The position numbers and the translations under genes were made by a program. 64,000 nucleotides of DNA from Arthrinium phaeospermum (taxonomy: Eukaryota; Ascomycota; Sordariomycetes; Amphisphaeriales; Apiosporaceae), in the NCBI GenBank assembly GCA_006503535.1, contig QYRS01000003.1, forward strand, positions 4,030,001-4,094,000, read 5' to 3'. This document shows positions 12,601 through 29,175 of this stretch, one piece after another (position 1 is the stretch's first letter; the number at the start of each line of letters is the position of its first letter). The notes under the pieces are model-generated. The model did not search any database, had not been told where the DNA came from, and saw only the letters and a program-made list of their open reading frames with translations.

Positions 12601-15600
12601 TAAATATTTTTATTATTCGTTTTATATTTTAAGTTCGTTTTTTATTTTAATTTTAATAAATTTTCCGTTACGCCTTTCGCGACTATTTCCGCTCCTTTTA
12701 TTTATATATAATAATTAAATAATAGCGATTATATAAATAAAATTATATATAAAATAAAATTTAAATCGTTTTATTTATAACTTTATAATAAAAGTATATT
12801 AATAATAATTTTTATTTTATTTAAAAAAATTTATTAATAATCCGTTTATATAAATAAAATTTTTTATTATAAAGTATTTAAACTTTTTTAATATTATATA
12901 ATATATATAAATAAAAAAATAAAATAAATTTATATTATTTTAATAATATTTTTTTAAGTTAGAATAAAAATAATATTATTTTTTTTAAATATAAATAAAT
13001 TAAAATCTTTAAAAATATAATCGAAATTATAAATTATAAGCGTCTTATAATAATTAAGCTTATTAATATTTATATCTTTTATTTATACGTTTAAAAACGG
13101 GGCGCGAATTAACGTATCGTTTTTTATAATAATAAGGATTATAAATAAATTAAAATAAACTAATTATCGGTTTTTTTAAAATTAATAATAATTTATTATA
13201 AATAAATATTAAGCTCGGCGTTTTTTTTAATTTATTTATAAATAAATTACGTCGCGTTCACGTTTTTATATATTTTATTATTTATTAAATTAAATTTTTA
13301 AACCGTAATAATTATATTTATTAAAATTTTTATAAAATAAAAGAATTAAACCGTAAAAAACGTTATATTTATTAACGGGGCGAATAATTTAAATAAGTAT
13401 TAATAAAAATATATTTTACGCGTAAAATTTATATATAAATAAGTTTTTTTTTAAATAAATTCGTAATTTAATATAAAGTTTTATTTTATAGTAAAAGTTT
13501 TAAATTTTTATATAATTTTATCGATTTTTTTATAAAAATTAAAGTTTTAATAATTATTTTTATAAAATAAAACGATTAAATTTATTTTTTAATTTATTAC
13601 CCGGCGTAATTTTTTTTATAATAATATTAAACCGGGTTTAAAAATAATTTAAAATATATTCCGTATAACTTTAATTAATAAAAGGAATAATTACTAATTA
13701 ATAACCCTTTAAAAAATTATATTATTTATTTCGGTTATATAGTTTTAAAATTTCTTTTATTTATTAAAATCTTATAAAATTATAATTATTTTATTCGGTT
13801 ATAATTTATTATTATTAATAATAAAAGAGAAGTATATTTTAATAATTTATTTATATATTTTATTATTAAAAATATTATTATTTTATATCTTTATTTTATA
13901 GGTTAGTTTTAATATAATATTTAAAAAATATAATATATATCGATAGAATTAAAAAAATTAAAATTTATTTAAGTTTCGCTTATTTCGCTTTAATTATTAA
14001 AAATCCTTATTATTGTTTCGTAATTTATAATATTCGTTTTAATATTTTATATATTTAAATTTATATTAACGATATAGTTTAACTTTTTAATTAATAATTA
14101 AATATATTTTTTTAAATTAACGAAATTATTAATATATTTTTTATTAATAAATATAAAATAGCTTATCTTTTATTAATTATTTTATAACGGATTTTATTAT
14201 TTTAAATAACACAAGTTAATTTTATAAACTTTTTTTTATATTTTAAAAAGTTTTATTTTTTATTCTTTTTATAATATAAAAAGTTAAAATAAATTAATAT
14301 TATAATTTTAATTTTAATTTCGTTTATTTTTATTTATATTATAAAAACTTATAAATAATTTAATAATATATAAACTAGGCTTTTTATATTATATAATATA
14401 TTTATATTTTAATTAATATATTTTTAAATAATTTATAAAAGGTTATAATTACCTAGCGACCGTTTATAAATTTTTAATCGCGTAATTTTAATAAAATAAA
14501 AAAAAATAATTTTTAAAAGAATAATATTATTATTTTATAAAGTTGTTTTATTTATTTTAAATATTATTAAAATATAATATTATTAATATAAAAGTTATAT
14601 AGGTTAATAATTTAACGCCTTTTTCTTATATTAAGTATTTAAATAAATTATTATTAAAACTTTTTACCGCTCCTTTATTTAAAAATTAACGAGGTTTTTA
14701 TTATTATTATTTATAACTTAAAATATTAAAAGATATTAATATAACGATACGCCGATAAAATTTTAATAGGGTTAAATTTATATATAAATTAAAATATAAT
14801 ATTTTAATAGTATAATATAATTTATAATTATAAAGCTATTAATAAGTAAATAAGTAAATAGAATTAATTATAATATTTTAAGTCGTTATAATAAAGATAA
14901 ATTAAATTAAAAAAAAAAACGGTTTTAAATTATTTAAGTATAAAAAATCCTAGGTTTATTTTAATATTTATTAAACCGAAATTCCTAGTAATTTTATAAA
15001 ATATATTATAATAATTATTTTAATATAGTTATATTTAGTTATAAATATTTATGGTTATATTAACCACTTTATTTATTTATTTATCTATTTATATTATAAA
15101 TATAAATTAATAAACTTAGTTTTTTAATTCTAATATAATAAGACGAAATATCCTTATTTAATTATAATTTATTTTATTTTTATTCGGTTATTTATTTATA
15201 TATTCTTTTTTTTAAAACCTTAATTAATATTATATAACCTTTAAAAAACTTATAAATAACCCTTTTATTATTCTTAATCTTTTAACGAATTTATTTAAGC
15301 TATTAAACTTTCTTCGTATTTAACTTTTTATAAAATTACTTGAACTTATTAATTTAAAGGTAAAAAAGCTTATTTTAAATATTTATTTTTTTAAAGTTTA
15401 TTAATTTTAAATTTTTAAATTTAAATATTAAAGATTTATATAAATTTAAAAAAAAGAGTTCGTTTTTAAATAAAAGGAATAATATAAAAGGGTAAAAGCT
15501 TAAGTAAAAAAGCTTTATAATTAAGGTTTTTATTATATAGTTAACTTGTTAATAATTAAATATAATAACTTTTTTATTTATAAACTTAATAGTTTTATTA

Positions 15601-18600
15601 TTATATATTAAATTAATATAAAATAAATACGTTAAGTTTAATAAAATTTCTTATAAAGAGATAAAAAATTAAAAGCGTAATATATTAATGAATATAAGTA
15701 ATTAGCGGTTAATTATTTATTTTTAAGGTTAAGTTTTAATATTATTTTTAATAAGGGTTTTAATATTTTTTTATTTAAAATAAACGTTAGTATTAATTTA
15801 ATTAAACTAGGTTTACTTAAAATATTTAAACTTAAAATAATAAAATCCTTTTAATTATAGCTTATTTATTAATATTATTACAGCGATTATTAATTAAACC
15901 TTTATTTTTAAAATAGAGATTTTAATTTCTTTTTAAATATAATTTCCGAAATATATTAAATTAAAAACGAAGAAAGTTATTAATTATAACTAAATTATTA
16001 AGATTTACGTAATTTTAGTATTAATATAAGTAGTATATACTTTAGTTTAAAATCTTTTAATAAGTATAGCTTTACCGGTTATCTTTTCACTAATAATTAT
16101 AAAGAATTAAATTAATAGGGCATTAATAAAAAAGATATAAATATAGGGATTAATACCTTTAAATAAGCTAAGGTTTTATAGTTATTAATATTATAACGTT
16201 TTAATAATCTTTTAATATTAATAATTCTTTTTATAAATTAAATATTAATATTAATAGCTTTTTATTCCGGTTTAATTTTATTTTAATATATAAAAAAGGG
16301 TTTATATAATAATAAATAAAGTTAATTTAATAATATTATCTTAGTTATATTAATATAAATTTAACTTAATCGCTTTATTATATAAGCTATAAGTTTATTT
16401 ATAAATATATACCTTATTTTATATATAAAAGTATATTTTATTAACCTTTTACCCTTAAAATATTCTTAATTAATTTAAATATAATATTTAAAATATTATA
16501 TTAAATGCGATAAAATTAGATTATTTTATACCGTTTATTTTAAAAAGCGCGTATTATATATATATAATAGTTTAAGCTATTTATTATAAAATAGGTATTA
16601 AATTTTATAAATAAAGTTAATCGTAATTTATTAATAAAGAATTTATAAAATAAATATATATTATTAAGATTTAATATTAATAAGGGTAAAAGTTATTAAT
16701 AGCGAGATTTTAACGTTTTATAGTTAATTATTAATATATAAAAATATTAATATTAAATATATAATTAACCCCGTTTTTTATTACCTATATAAATTATAAA
16801 GGTATAAGGAAATATTTCTAATACCGTATTAAAAAATTAATTTATATACTAAAGTTTAATAAGAATAAAAACGTTATATTATATACACGCTATAAAAATT
16901 TAATAATAAAATGTTTTTATTATTAAAATTAACGATGTAAAAATAAATCTTATTAAAGGGGCGGTAAGTAAGTAAATTTAAATAAGATAACAGTTATATT
17001 ATAAAGAGTAATATATTTCGATATTTTTTTTTTATAATTTTATTAATAGTATATCGTTTAATAACTTATTTTATTTATATTTTTAATATATATTAATATT
17101 TTTATTATAAAACGTAATAAAAATAGTAATAAGATTTATAAATATTTATAATATAACGTTAAGGGTAGGTTTATTAATATACTTTAAAAAATTATATAAG
17201 TAGTGTAGTAAAATGAAATTATTTTTTTTTTTTCTATAACGAGTTAATTGTTTCGTTTTATTTATATATATATTTATATATTAATAATAATAGGAAAATT
17301 AAGATATATTTTAATTAAAGGCGTTATTAAGTTTATTTTTATAATAAATTAAACTACGATTAGCTATATAATTAGAATAATATAAGGATAAAAAGGGTAT
17401 TAATTATTAATATTTTAATTAAAAACTTTAATTAAATAATAAATAATTATAAATTAAATATTAAAGATATATTTAGTTATTTATAAAGTTTAAAAGATTA
17501 TTTTAATAATTATTATTTATTATTTTTTTTATTCGTTTATTATAAAATAAATACCCGCTTAACTTTATAAAAGGGGTTAGTTTTATTTATTAAATAAATT
17601 TTAACGGTATTAATTATAATTATACTATATAATATATATAAGGTTTATAGTTATTATAAATAAAAAGGAATTTTATTAAAATATTATTAATTAATAATTT
17701 ATTTTTTATTAATTTTATAAGTTTTATAAATGTTATTAAAAGATAGAGATTAATTTAAAATTGTAAAGAAATTCGAATATAATAACTTTAAAATTAAAAA
17801 TAATATTCGAGTTAAAAATATTTAATTTAATTTATTTTTTTTAATTATATAATATTTTAATAAGGTTATTTTATTAATACTTACTTAAATATATAATTTG
17901 TATTTATTATTAATTAATTTATTATAATATTTAAATTAATATAATTTACTTTTAAATAATTAAATATATTAATAGATTTTATAAAAGGATTTAGAAATTT
18001 CATTATTATTAAGGTTTAATAATATAAATAAGTTTTATTTATTTATTTTAAATAAAATAAAATAATTAAATATTTTATTTATTCGAATATTAATTATAAA
18101 TATAAATAAAGGAGGTATATATAAGGTAAATCGATTAATAAATCGAGAATATATAAATAAATATTAATATTATAATTATAAAAGTAATAGTTTTTTATAA
18201 TCGTCGATTTATATTTTTAAACTATTTATTAAATAACTTTTATAAGAATAAAGAATTCGTGATTTTTTTATTTTTTTTTTAATATAAACTAATATATATA
18301 AAATATAGCCTTAATAAATATATTTAAAGCTTAATTTAACGTAGGTTTTAAAGTTAAATTTAAACTCGCTTTTAAATTTCGAATTTTATATATTAGATGT
18401 CGAATTTAATAGGAGCGGTAATAACGATATTATAGCGATTAATTTCGATAATAAAGATTTTAAAATAAGTAATTAAAGTTTTAATATCGAAAACGTCGCG
18501 GTTAAAAAGGTTTCGTTAATTATTTAAAATAAAAAAGAAAGCTTTAAAAGTTTATTTAATATAAAATTAATTATTTATTATTATAAAATTAAGTTTTATA

Positions 18601-21600
18601 ATTTTAATTTTAATATTAAACTAGTTTTATATAATAATAACTAATTACTATTAAAAGAATATTTAAAGGGTATTAAAGTTATAGATATTAATTTTTATTA
18701 ATAAAAAATATATATTAAAGAGATTAAAAAGTAAATTATATTAATTAAGATATAATAGTAAATATATAGATTTTAATATTATTTTATTTAATAGTTTTTA
18801 ATTTTATTTATAGTTTTTATTATTAAATTTTTTATAAAAATGCCGTTATTTAATTAAAAAAGATTATATTTTAAATAATTTATTAATTTATTTAATAATA
18901 TTTTAATTAAGAAACGAGAAAGAATAATAAAAAAAGTAATAATTATAGTTATGTTTTTTATTTATTATATTTTAATATTATTTTTATTTTATATAAGAGA
19001 ATTATTAATTATAAAATTAATAAAGTTTTCGATTATAATTTTATTTTTAATATAAATTTTATATTTTTTTTATATTATATATTAATATTTTATAAATTAT
19101 AATAAAATTAGGAAATCGATTTAATTTAATATATAAAACTTACTTTAATTAAACTATAATTATTAACGACTTTAAAACCTTAATTTAAATAATATTTTTT
19201 ATAATAGAAAAGATTTTTTACTTTAATAAGGAATATATCTTAACGGTTTTATTTTTATTATTTTTAACGTTATAAGGGTTTTAATCGGCGTTAATGTTAG
19301 CCTTTTAGTTTAAAGATTTAAATATTTATTTACGGCGAAATTTAAATAATTTTATTAAAAATCCCATTTTTATAATTAAGTTAAACTTTATATATAAAAT
19401 AATATTTAAGGTTAAAAGTTATATATATACCTTTAAATATTCTTTAATTATAATTAATACCGGTTTCGTCTTTTTTAATTTAATATTAAAGTATTAATTA
19501 ATATATAATAAGTATTTTATTTTATTAAAAATTATTTATAATTCGAGTTTTTTATTAAATCTTTATATTTTTTTATTCGCGATTTTTTTTTATTAAAATA
19601 CTTTTAAAGTTAACGATATTAACGAAAATTTTTACGTTTTAAATTAATTCTATATTTATAATAATAAAAATTAATTTCGGCTATATTTAAAAAACAAGCT
19701 TAGTAATTAATACGTCTTTTAAAAAAGTAAAAAGACCGCGATTTATAGTTATTAAATAAGTAATAAATCGATATTATATAATATAATAAATAATTAAGTT
19801 AAATATATTAATTATATTCTTAACTTTAAATATAATATTATTTATTATATTTTATAATATATAATTAGGAATAAACTTAATTAATTTAATATATTAACTA
19901 TTATAAAGTTATAAATTTTTTATTAATTAAAATAATAAACGTTAATAATTCTTTATATAACTTAATTATAAATTACGTGTTTAATTTAAATACTTTTTAA
20001 CGTTATTATTTAAATTATAATATTAATATTAATATTTAAGCCGTTTATAAATAAATATAATTTTAAAAGTAATTAATTAAATAAACGATTAATTATAACG
20101 ATTTTTAAAATAATCGTTAACTTATTATATTAATATAAAAATAATTAGCCGTTATTTTATAAAATAATTTATAATATTAAAATTTTTTATAACGGTTATA
20201 TAAGTTTCTTTTTAAAAATTAAACGGTTAAAAAACATTATAAAATTAATTTAAAATACGAGCGATTTTATATTAAATTATAAAAAAATAAATTTAAACAA
20301 ATATAAAAAAATAGGAATATAATTAAACTATTAATAATATTTAACGTTAATTTTAAAAAGAGGATTTTTTATAAACGTTAGTTTTATATAATTATAACGC
20401 TTATTTTATAAGCCGTATATAAATAAATATTTAATATTATTATAACGTTAATTTTATAAAATTATAGTTTTAAAATTATTATTTAAAAATAAACTAATAT
20501 AATTAATGTTATAATTATTTATTATAAAGTTAAGGAGTTTTTTATTAATTATTTTATTATTATTATTATTAAGAAATAATAAAAGTTAACCGAATTAGGA
20601 TATTTTTAATTAGTTATATTATTATTTAAAGTATTAAAAGTATTATAAGTATTAAAGTTAATAATATAAATAATTAAGGTATTATTATTAAAAAAGTAAA
20701 AGGTATTTTATAAAGAATAATTATAAAATTACGTTTTTATAAATTATATAAATAAAGGTATAATTTAATAATATTTTATTTATATAATTTAAGCTTTACC
20801 TTTTAATTTATTTAATCTATACTTAATTAATTTTTTATGTAATTTTTCCTTTATATTTATTTTAAAACGCTATTATAAAAGTAATACTTAGCGTTTATAA
20901 ATGGCGATTAAGCTTACCTTTTTTATTATATCTTTTTATTAAAAAAATATAGCTTTTATATTATATATACGTTTATAAAGTAAAAATAAAAAAGGCGCTA
21001 AGGATAAGATATTAAAAGTATTAAATATTTTTATTTAATTTAAGTAAATATTTTAAACTTAGGTAATTTTAAGATTTAATAGTTATATATATTATTTATA
21101 ATCTTATAACTATCGCTTTATATTTTAATATAATATTTTAATTATATTTATATTTTTTATATAATTAAATATAAAACCTTTAACTATAAATATTATAAAT
21201 ATTAAGCTTTTATAATTATTAAAGTAATATTTTATAATCTTATTTATAATATTTATTTTATATCCTTTATTACTTTAAATATTAATTATACGTTAAGGCG
21301 TTATAATTAATAAAGTACTTAACGAATTTATTTATTTAATAGGTATTTATTTAATAAATATTATTTAATAAGGTAATATTAATAATAAATAATTTAATAA
21401 ATAATCCTTATTAATTACGACCCGTTTTTTATAATCCTTTATAAAGGTTTAATTAATAATATCTTTATTAAAATAATAACTATATATATATATATTAGTT
21501 AAATTAAAAGGAAATATTATTTAATTATATAAAATTAAAATAAAATATATACTTACCCTTTAATATCTTATTTAAAAATATATAAATATATTATTATAAA

Positions 21601-24600
21601 ATAACGTTTATTATAAGTATATTTCTATTTTAATAAATAATATTTATCGCCGTTAAAGTCGCTAATGAAGCAATATTTATTATTACCTTTATATCTTATA
21701 TAAAAGGATTTATTATAATTTTAATATTAATATTATAATTAATTTCTTATTTCTTTATTTTATTTATAAGTTTTTCCGCTTTTTAACGGTTTTTAATAAT
21801 ATATTAAAATTTTTAAATATAAAATATATATTAATTAAGTGTTTTTTATTAAACTTTAATAGCTTTATTAATTTATTTATTTTAATAATTATAATATATT
21901 AATAAATTTATAAGTGAATATATATAATAAAAGCTCGATTTATAATATATTAAATTAACTATTTCTTAAAAATATATTATAAGTTATTTAAAACGTTTTT
22001 ATAATAAATTATTAATTAAACGTAATATATAACGGATTTTATTAATAATAAAAGTTATTAAATTATTTAAATTTATATATTAACTTTAATTTATTTAATA
22101 AAAAAGCGTTTTATAAAAACTATTACGCTTAAAAAAATAACGTAAAAATTATATTATATATTATAATATAACTCGGCCGTAATTTAAAGAATATATTATA
22201 TAATAAAGAAATAAGCTTTTAAAATATTTAAAAAAGGTATATATACAAAATAGTTTTATAATAATATTAAATTTTAAATTAATAACCGATAATTAAAAAA
22301 AAGAATAAATTAATAATTTAATTATTTTTTATATTAAGTTTAATAATAATATAAAGGTAGGTAAAGATAGAATTAATTACTTTAAAAATATTAAACTTAT
22401 TTTTAATATTTTATATTTTTTTTTTAATCTTATCTTAATTAATTAAGTTATTATTTATATATAAATTAAAATTAAATTTATTAATATATAAATAAAAATA
22501 ATATAAGTTTAATAATTTAAAAATTTAAAAAATAATTAGGTTAGGATTTTAAAGGATATAAAGATTATAAAGAATTCGAATATTTTTAATAACTTTTTTT
22601 CGTAAATTTTATATTTTAAATAATATTAATATTTTATTAAAGGCGAATTTATTAAAGCTTAAAGGTATTTAAAATAATATTATATTTATTTATATATTAT
22701 AAATTTAAGGCGTTTAATTTATAAAATAATCGTAATTTTATAATTTAATTAAAATATTAATTATATTAATTATATTAGGTATTTCTTTAATATATTTTAT
22801 AAGTAATAATGGTTTTAATATAATAAGTTATAATTATAATTTCGGTTTTAATTTATTAATTTAATATTTAAGTTTAATTATAAGATTAATTTTAGCCTTA
22901 ATTAAGAAATTAACTTTAAATAATAAACCGGGTTTTAATAAGGAGTTAATTTTAAATAAAAAATTAGTTTTATATATAATATTAATATCTAAGCTTATTA
23001 ATTATTGTTATACGCGTTTTTATTATAATTTTTTAATAGTTTTTAATAATAATTAATTTATTATAAAGGTATTAAGTAAATTAGTTAAATTGTTATAAAA
23101 TAATATTAAGTAAATTATAATATAATAAGTTAATTAAACGTTTATTATTATTATTTTAATAATAAAGGTTATTAATAAGTTATATATTATTATTTAATTT
23201 AGTATATTTATTTATTATAATACGATTTATATATATAAGGGTTTTTTTTTATTAATAGTAAAGGGGTTATTATTTAATAATTAAGTATTTTATTAATAGT
23301 ATTTAAAATATTAACGACTATTATTTAATATAGTTATAAAATAAGTCGTAACAAAGTAAGTTAATTATATAATTCTTTTATTTTATTTATATATTTTTTT
23401 AACCTAGTTTATTATTTTAAAAAGATAGCGTTTTATTAAATATATTTTCCTTTCTTTTATTTAATTAAGAAATAGTTTTATTTTATTTTTATATTTATTA
23501 TATAAATTTTAAAATAGTTTTATTTTATAACGCTTTTATTATAAATATAAGGTAAGTGCTCGATATTCCCGAAAAGGAGTTTAAGTTTATTTATTTAAAT
23601 AAATTAAAAAATTTCAATATTAAAAAGATTTTAGATTTAAGAAATTTTATATTAAGTTTATAGGATTATTATTATAGTATTTTAAAAAGAACCTTATATA
23701 TTTAAAGCGGTTTATAAAATATTAAATTATTTATTTTATTAATTAAGGATCGATTAATATTTTATAAACTTAATTATTTATTAATAAATTAATATTAATT
23801 AATTTCTTTAAATTAATATTTATATATTATATAAATATAATTTTATAAATTATTACTTTTATAGATTTAATAATTATTCTAAGGATTATAAGGTAATTTC
23901 TTAATTATAAAATAAATAATAATAAATTAAAAAAAGAATTAAAAGTATATATTATATTGGATTTATTAGTAATTAAAGGGAATTTAAGTTATAAATTTAA
24001 AATTAATATAAATAAAATTTAATTATTTTTTTTAATATATAACGATATTAAAATTTATATTTTTAATTAAATAGATCTTTACTTAATTATTCCTAATATA
24101 AACCGTTGTTATAAGTTTTAATTAATATAGCTTATTTAATATTATATCGATTTATAGCTATTAATTAATTAGTTATAAATCGATTAAAAAGTTGTAATTT
24201 TTTATTTAATATAAAATAATTAAGCTTTTTTAAATTAAGCGCCTTAAAAGAGTTATCGTTTATTAAAATATTAAATAACGTTAAAGTTTAATAGGCTATA
24301 TAATTCTAATATTAATAAGTCGAAATATTTAATATTAAAAGTTTAATATATTAGCGATTAAATAAATTATAATAAATTTAACTTAGTTATTCCCTGAAAT
24401 AAAGAAAATAACGTACTTTTAACGATATTATATTTAACTTAATAAATTTTAATTTTAATATTATAATAATATATTTTTTTATATAAATTAATTATATATA
24501 AAAAAGAATTAAGGAATTTATTTTTAATAAATAGTTTAAATATAATTTATAAAATACGTTTACTTTTTATTTAATGATTAAACTAATATTATTAAACCTT

Positions 24601-27600
24601 TTTAATAAAGAATATAGCTTAATAGATAATAATTTATAATTAATTTAAGTTATTAAAGATATAATTAATAATAATATTTATATTATTAAGTCGAACTTTA
24701 TTATATTAACTTTATAGTTTTAAGTTTTTAATCTATATAATAAGGATTTTATTTATATTTATATTAAATTATATTTATTAATTAATAAAGATATAGCGAA
24801 GCGACTTTTTAAAATTATTATATTAATAAAAAGAATAAAGAAGTTAAATATTTTAAAGATTAATTTTCGTAAGCTTTTATATATTAATTTAAACGCTTTA
24901 AAGCGAGCATTTTTATAAAGTATTTTATTTATATTTTTTAATAGTATATTTAATTATAATTAAATGTTTCCTTATCTTTTTATATATCGAGTATTTCTTT
25001 TAAATTATATTATTATTTTCGTCGAGTTTTTTTAATTAAGTATTTTTTTTAATGTTAATTATGAATTTATATAAGTTATTATCTTATTAACATTATTTAT
25101 ATTATTTTATATATTCTTATCGAATTTCTTTTATTAAATAATATTTAAAATCGATTGTTTTTATAGTATTATTATTTAAACTCGTAACTATAAATTACTT
25201 TTAATATTAATTATTTTTATAAGCGTATTATTACTTAATTTTTATTTTTTAAAGCGTTATTATTTAGAATAAATTATAACTATTTATGTTTAAGTTTTTA
25301 TTTAAATCGAGTTTTACTAACGTTTATTCCTTTTAAGCTTAAAGTTCGTTTCGAATTTAAGCGTTTAATTACTATAATTAATAATATATATAAAATATAT
25401 AAATATATTTAATTTTAATATATAAGAAATAAATTATAGCGGATATTATTAATATTAAATATTAAATATTCGAGCTAGTAAATTAATAAACCGGCCTTTT
25501 AAATATTATATATATATTAATTATAAGGTTTAATAATAAAGTAATAATAATTACGGTAATTAATATATAATTAATATATTAATTTTATTAAGTTTTTAAT
25601 AATAATTAATAATTATAAATATAATAATACGATTAAAAATTTAAATCCATTAAAGTTAATCCCGTTAAAACTAATCCTTTAATTTTAAAAACCCGAAACC
25701 TTAAAGTTAATTCTAAAGCTAATTAATTTAAATTAAACTTACGCTTTTTTTTAATTTAGCTTAAAATTATATTTAAAATAAACGTTAATTTTATAAATTA
25801 TAACTCCTTAACTTTTATTATAACTAAAAATTATTAAGTAAACTTTTTATCGTTATTTTTAATTTTAACCTCGTTTTTAAACTTATTAAACTTTATATTA
25901 ATAGTTACGTTATATTAATTATTAACTTAAATTTTATTTTTTATAATAATAATTCCTTTTATTGCAGCCGTTTTAATAGCGGCTCGATATTATTATTATT
26001 ATTTTTAAATATTATATTATTTTAATATTACAGAAGCGAAAACGGCGAGCTATTATTTTAACGTTATAATTTTTCAGCTTTCGTTAATATTTATATAAGT
26101 ATTATAAAATTAATATGGATAAGGGTTTTTAACTTTAAAAATAACTTATTACGTTTTTTAAAAAAAAAGAATTAAATAAACGGAATTATAAAAGCGTTGG
26201 AAATAGTTATTAATTTTTATTAGAAATTTTATAACTTATATAATTTATAGCGGAAATTATTAAAAAGTTTCGTAATTATTTATATAAATATAAATCCATT
26301 ATAATAAAAATCCGTATTTTATTCCTTTCGCGTTTAATAATTTAAATCGAAACTAATAAAAATTATAATACCCCTTTTAAATTAATTTAAATATTAAAGC
26401 CTTTTCTTTTGAAAATTTTTATAATTAAAAGCTATTTTAAAAACGAATAATAGGTATAAATATCCTTTATATTATATTTAAAAGTTAAGCGATTTATATA
26501 TAATTGGTTATCGGTATTAATTAAAAATAAATACGCCGGATATATTAATCGGGATAATTTTTTTATAAAAAAGGGTAAAGGTTAGGTTTTATTCTAAAAA
26601 ACGGTTAATTTATTAAAAAAGTTTAAATTTAAATAAAGTTTTAAAAGCTTTATATAAAGGAAATTTTATAAGCGTTAAGGTAAGTATTTTCTTATTTTAA
26701 TTATATTAAATTTTAACCGTAAAAAAAGCTTTAATATTAAGGTTTTACTTAATATAATTAAAGAACGCTTTAAAAAAAGCCTAGTTAAAAGCGAATATAA
26801 TTGTTTAATCGAGGTATTAATTATAAAAAGCGCGATAAATAACGTTATAAATTTAAAAAATAAAATCGCGTTAAACGTTTTTTATATATTTAACGTCTTT
26901 AATAAAGCGCGTACCTTTAAATTTACGCTCCGTATTAATATTTAAATTAGAAATTATTATTATAAAGGATAATTAAATAATTTTAAGCTTTTTAATTTTT
27001 AATTTATTATTATTATTAAAATTAGAATTTAATACCGTCGTTATAGTAAATAAAAAGAATAAAGCGAGTTATAAAGGGTTAAATTAATATAGGCTATTTA
27101 AATTATTATAATAAATATATAGGTAAATATATTTAAATAAGCGTAATTAATTTTAATATAGTCGCTAAGGCTTTAAAGCTAGTTAATTTAAATATTTAAG
27201 GTTAGTAAAGTTTAATTATTATAATAAATAAATGGATTAAACCTTAAATTAATATTATAAGTATTATATTAATAGAATAATAATTAATAAAATAGTATAT
27301 TATTATAATTTTATTTAAGTGATATTAATACTTTATAACTTTTAAATATTTATTATATAGAAATTATACTATATGTATTAACTTAAATATATTAGTAACT
27401 TTAAGCGTTATATTTTATTTATAAGTAATTAAGGTATAAAATTATAATATATCTATATATTAATAATTTATATTATAACTATTAATATTTTAATTTTTAT
27501 ATAAATAACCTTTAAATATTATTTTTAATTATATATTAATAAGAATATATTATTTAATTTACTTTTATATAATTAATAATTATAGCGGCTATTTATATCT

Positions 27601-28404
27601 TATTCTTATATTATGTTATATTATAAAAGGGTATACTTTTTAAATAATAACCCCGCTTATAAATAAAAATTTACGCTTTTATCTTAATTATTTTTTTTCC
27701 CGTATATTTTCTTCGATTAATATTTTTTTTTAATATTACAATATCGCGCCTAAGGTTTATTATAAGGCGGTCGCGATCTTTTTATTTAAAAAACCCTTTT
27801 CTTTTAAACCCGTAAACTTTTTAACCTTATTATTAATTCACCTTTATACTAGCTAAAAATCTTTCCGTTTTTAATAAAAAATAAACGTATTAGCGTTAGC
27901 TTTTATAAAACTTATTAATTTTTTATTAAAAATTAATCGCGTAGATAATATTATAGGTAAAAATAATATTAAAAGTAGTAGAAAAAGTTATCGCTTAAAT
28001 ATTATAACCGCGCTTTTTAACTTCCCTCTTTTATACGCTAGAGTTTTTAAAGGTTATTATATTAAATTATTAATAAACTTAAATATATTAATATTTAACT
28101 TTTTTTTAAATTAAGTTTATTAAATAAGCGTTAATTTTATAAGGAATAACTTTAAATTATTTAATAAAGTATTCGATATTAAGTTTAAATCTTTTTTTTT
28201 ATTATTATTTTTACCTTTACCTTTTCTATTTTTATTATATTTTTAGCCCCCTTATAAAAAGGCCTTTAATCGTTATATTATTCCTTGTTTAAAGCGATTA
28301 AATCCCTATTATTATTTTATTTATTATTTAAATTAATTAAGTTGAAATCGTTTAAATTACTTAAATCTCTAGTTATAGAATTTTCCCCGCGTTAATTTTC
28401 CCTA

Positions 28405-28490
28405 TTATTAAAAACTATTTCTTTCTCCTTTCTTTCTTTTTTTTTCCTCTTTTTTTTCTTCTTTATCGTCATTTTTTTCTATTTTATTAT
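28405..28490 (+). repeat. Polypyrimidine tract inside the island
   Basis: A run of about 85 bases composed almost only of C and T on the + strand, within a wider stretch where + strand C clearly exceeds G. It stands out from the TA-rich background, which is more strand-symmetric. Confidence 0.6.
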
Positions 28491-28959
28491 ACCCGTTTAT
28501 ATTATAATTAATTACTATAATATCGCTCTTAATCTTTTTTTTAATAAATATATTTAAAAGCTATAAATATACGATAATTTTTATAATAATTACTTTAATA
28601 ATCTTAACCTTTATAATATATATTAATAAACTATTACTTATATATAAAATAAGAATATATTTTAACTTATTCTAAAACTATTACCTATCCTTAAACTACT
28701 TATATACTACTTTATTATATTAACTTATCTTTTTTTTATTTATACTTATTATTACTCCTTTTATTATATATAAAATCCGGTTATTTAAAATTAATAAACT
28801 CGCTAAATAATAAAAACTTATATACTAGGTATATAAATACTATATCTTTTATATAATTAATATAAAAATAAACCCGAGTATATACTTTATAATAATATAA
28901 TAAATCCTTATTATATATATAATATTAATATATATAATTAAATTAGTTATAAACTTAAA

Positions 28960-29175
28960 TAATTTAGCTTAATACTTAATTAATTAATTAATTTAATGCT
29001 TAAATAAGCTTCTTTAATGTAACTTATAATACTTAACTTTATATAACTTAAATAATTAATTGATTAAACCCGGCATTTAATTAAATTAGTAATAAACTTA
29101 ATAGTATTAAAGGCTAATAACTTTAACTATTCTCTTAACTTAATAACCTTAATACTATTCCTAACTTTAATTTAT
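28960..29175. repeat. Degenerate short-period repeat (ACTTAA/TTAAT-like)
   Basis: Within the island, variants of ACTTAA and TTAATA recur at short, irregular spacing for about 200 bases on the + strand, with C present mostly in ACTT contexts and few G. This looks like a mutated minisatellite rather than generic AT-rich DNA, but no exact unit could be defined. Confidence 0.35.

Noticed and set aside
23342..23365. AAGTCGTAACAA-like string resembling the 3' end of 18S rRNA
   Set aside because: Only 12 bases match; sequence on both sides does not follow rDNA even after allowing C-to-T and G-to-A changes.
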